From Bradyrhizobium sp. (lineage in GTDB: Bacteria > Pseudomonadota > Alphaproteobacteria > Rhizobiales > Xanthobacteraceae), in NCBI RefSeq assembly GCF_004799445.1, contig NZ_SSNA01000219.1:1-41536 (forward strand): DNA of 41,536 nt, written 5' to 3'. Position numbers and translations under genes: made by a program. This document shows positions 41,437 to 41,536 of this stretch, in pieces. The first letter of the stretch is position 1; each line of letters begins with the position of its first letter. Under the pieces are notes generated by a model. It had not been told where the DNA came from. It worked only from the letters and a program-made list of their open reading frames with translations, and did not search any database.

Positions 41437-41536
41437 ATGCCGAAGCTGTTTTCCGATCCTGAGGCCATCGCCGAGGATATCATCCGCGACGTCGGCACCA
41501 ATCTGGTGGTTGGCTTGCCGCTTGGCCTCGGCAAGG
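41437..41536 (+). CDS. start of a probable acetyl-CoA hydrolase/transferase family protein (partial)
   Basis: The frame begins at ATG 41437, after AAGGAA at good distance, and stays open to the window edge (33 residues). The sequence AIAEDIIRDVGTNLVVGLPL followed by GLGK resembles the N-terminus of acetyl-CoA hydrolase/transferase C-terminal-domain proteins of Bradyrhizobium, which continue into a GLGKANH-type segment. The overlapping ATG at 41433 is in a frame that closes after nine codons. The fragment is too short for certainty. Confidence 0.55.
   Translation, partial: MPKLFSDPEAIAEDIIRDVGTNLVVGLPLGLGK

Overview
The window looks like a piece of a Bradyrhizobium-type alphaproteobacterial chromosome (Nitrobacteraceae). 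The evidence is high-GC coding sequence, a hopanoid locus of the Bradyrhizobium/Rhodopseudomonas kind, an alphaproteobacterial LexA box (GAAC-N7-GAAC), a candidate EcfG promoter, and several families of short palindromic intergenic repeats that I recognise from Bradyrhizobium genomes. I see no tRNA, rRNA, CRISPR array, transposase or prophage gene.

Layout. (1) 1-13.7 kb is the hopanoid locus. hpnC-hpnD-hpnE-shc-hpnG run on the + strand with overlapping or closely spaced ends (farnesyl diphosphate to squalene to hopene, plus side-chain trimming). ispH-hpnH are on the - strand (isoprenoid precursor supply and adenosylhopane synthesis). hpnN (RND-type hopanoid exporter), a DUF2147 secreted protein (- strand) and hpnO (aminotransferase) follow. 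hpnG/hpnH and hpnN/DUF2147 overlap tail-to-tail. A GGAAC-N16-CGTT sequence lies just upstream of hpnN and suggests general-stress control of hopanoid export. (2) 13.7-18.6 kb holds a GMC oxidoreductase, an M20 amidohydrolase and a PiT phosphate transporter. (3) 18.6-23.9 kb is looser: palindromic repeats, a degenerate dispersed sequence, a methyltransferase, three small envelope or secreted proteins, a UdgX-type uracil-DNA glycosylase and an unknown gene directly upstream of it. (4) 24.1-30.1 kb is the SOS mutasome imuA-imuB-dnaE2 behind a promoter with a LexA box at its expected start point, divergent from the unknown gene and udgX. (5) 30.3-34.2 kb holds a class III CoA transferase, a SAM-fold protein and a MetF-like protein in a row. 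(6) 34.1-41.5 kb holds a Tat-signal amidohydrolase, an MFS transporter, a frameshifted alpha/beta hydrolase, an acyl-CoA ligase, a GST and the start of a probable acetyl-CoA hydrolase family gene.

The most unusual structure is in the mutasome. Two unrelated palindromic repeat families sit in frame inside coding sequence. One, present as two copies plus a half copy, lies in the imuA/imuB overlap. It supplies the end of ImuA and about 45 extra residues near the N-terminus of ImuB. The other lies between the polymerase core and the OB domain of DnaE2. A third site just after dnaE2 has one repeat family nested in another. A 33-bp segment of udgX is also duplicated exactly 2.4 kb away. Together these point to active palindromic-element movement and micro-duplication around the DNA-damage genes, although the window cannot show cause and effect.
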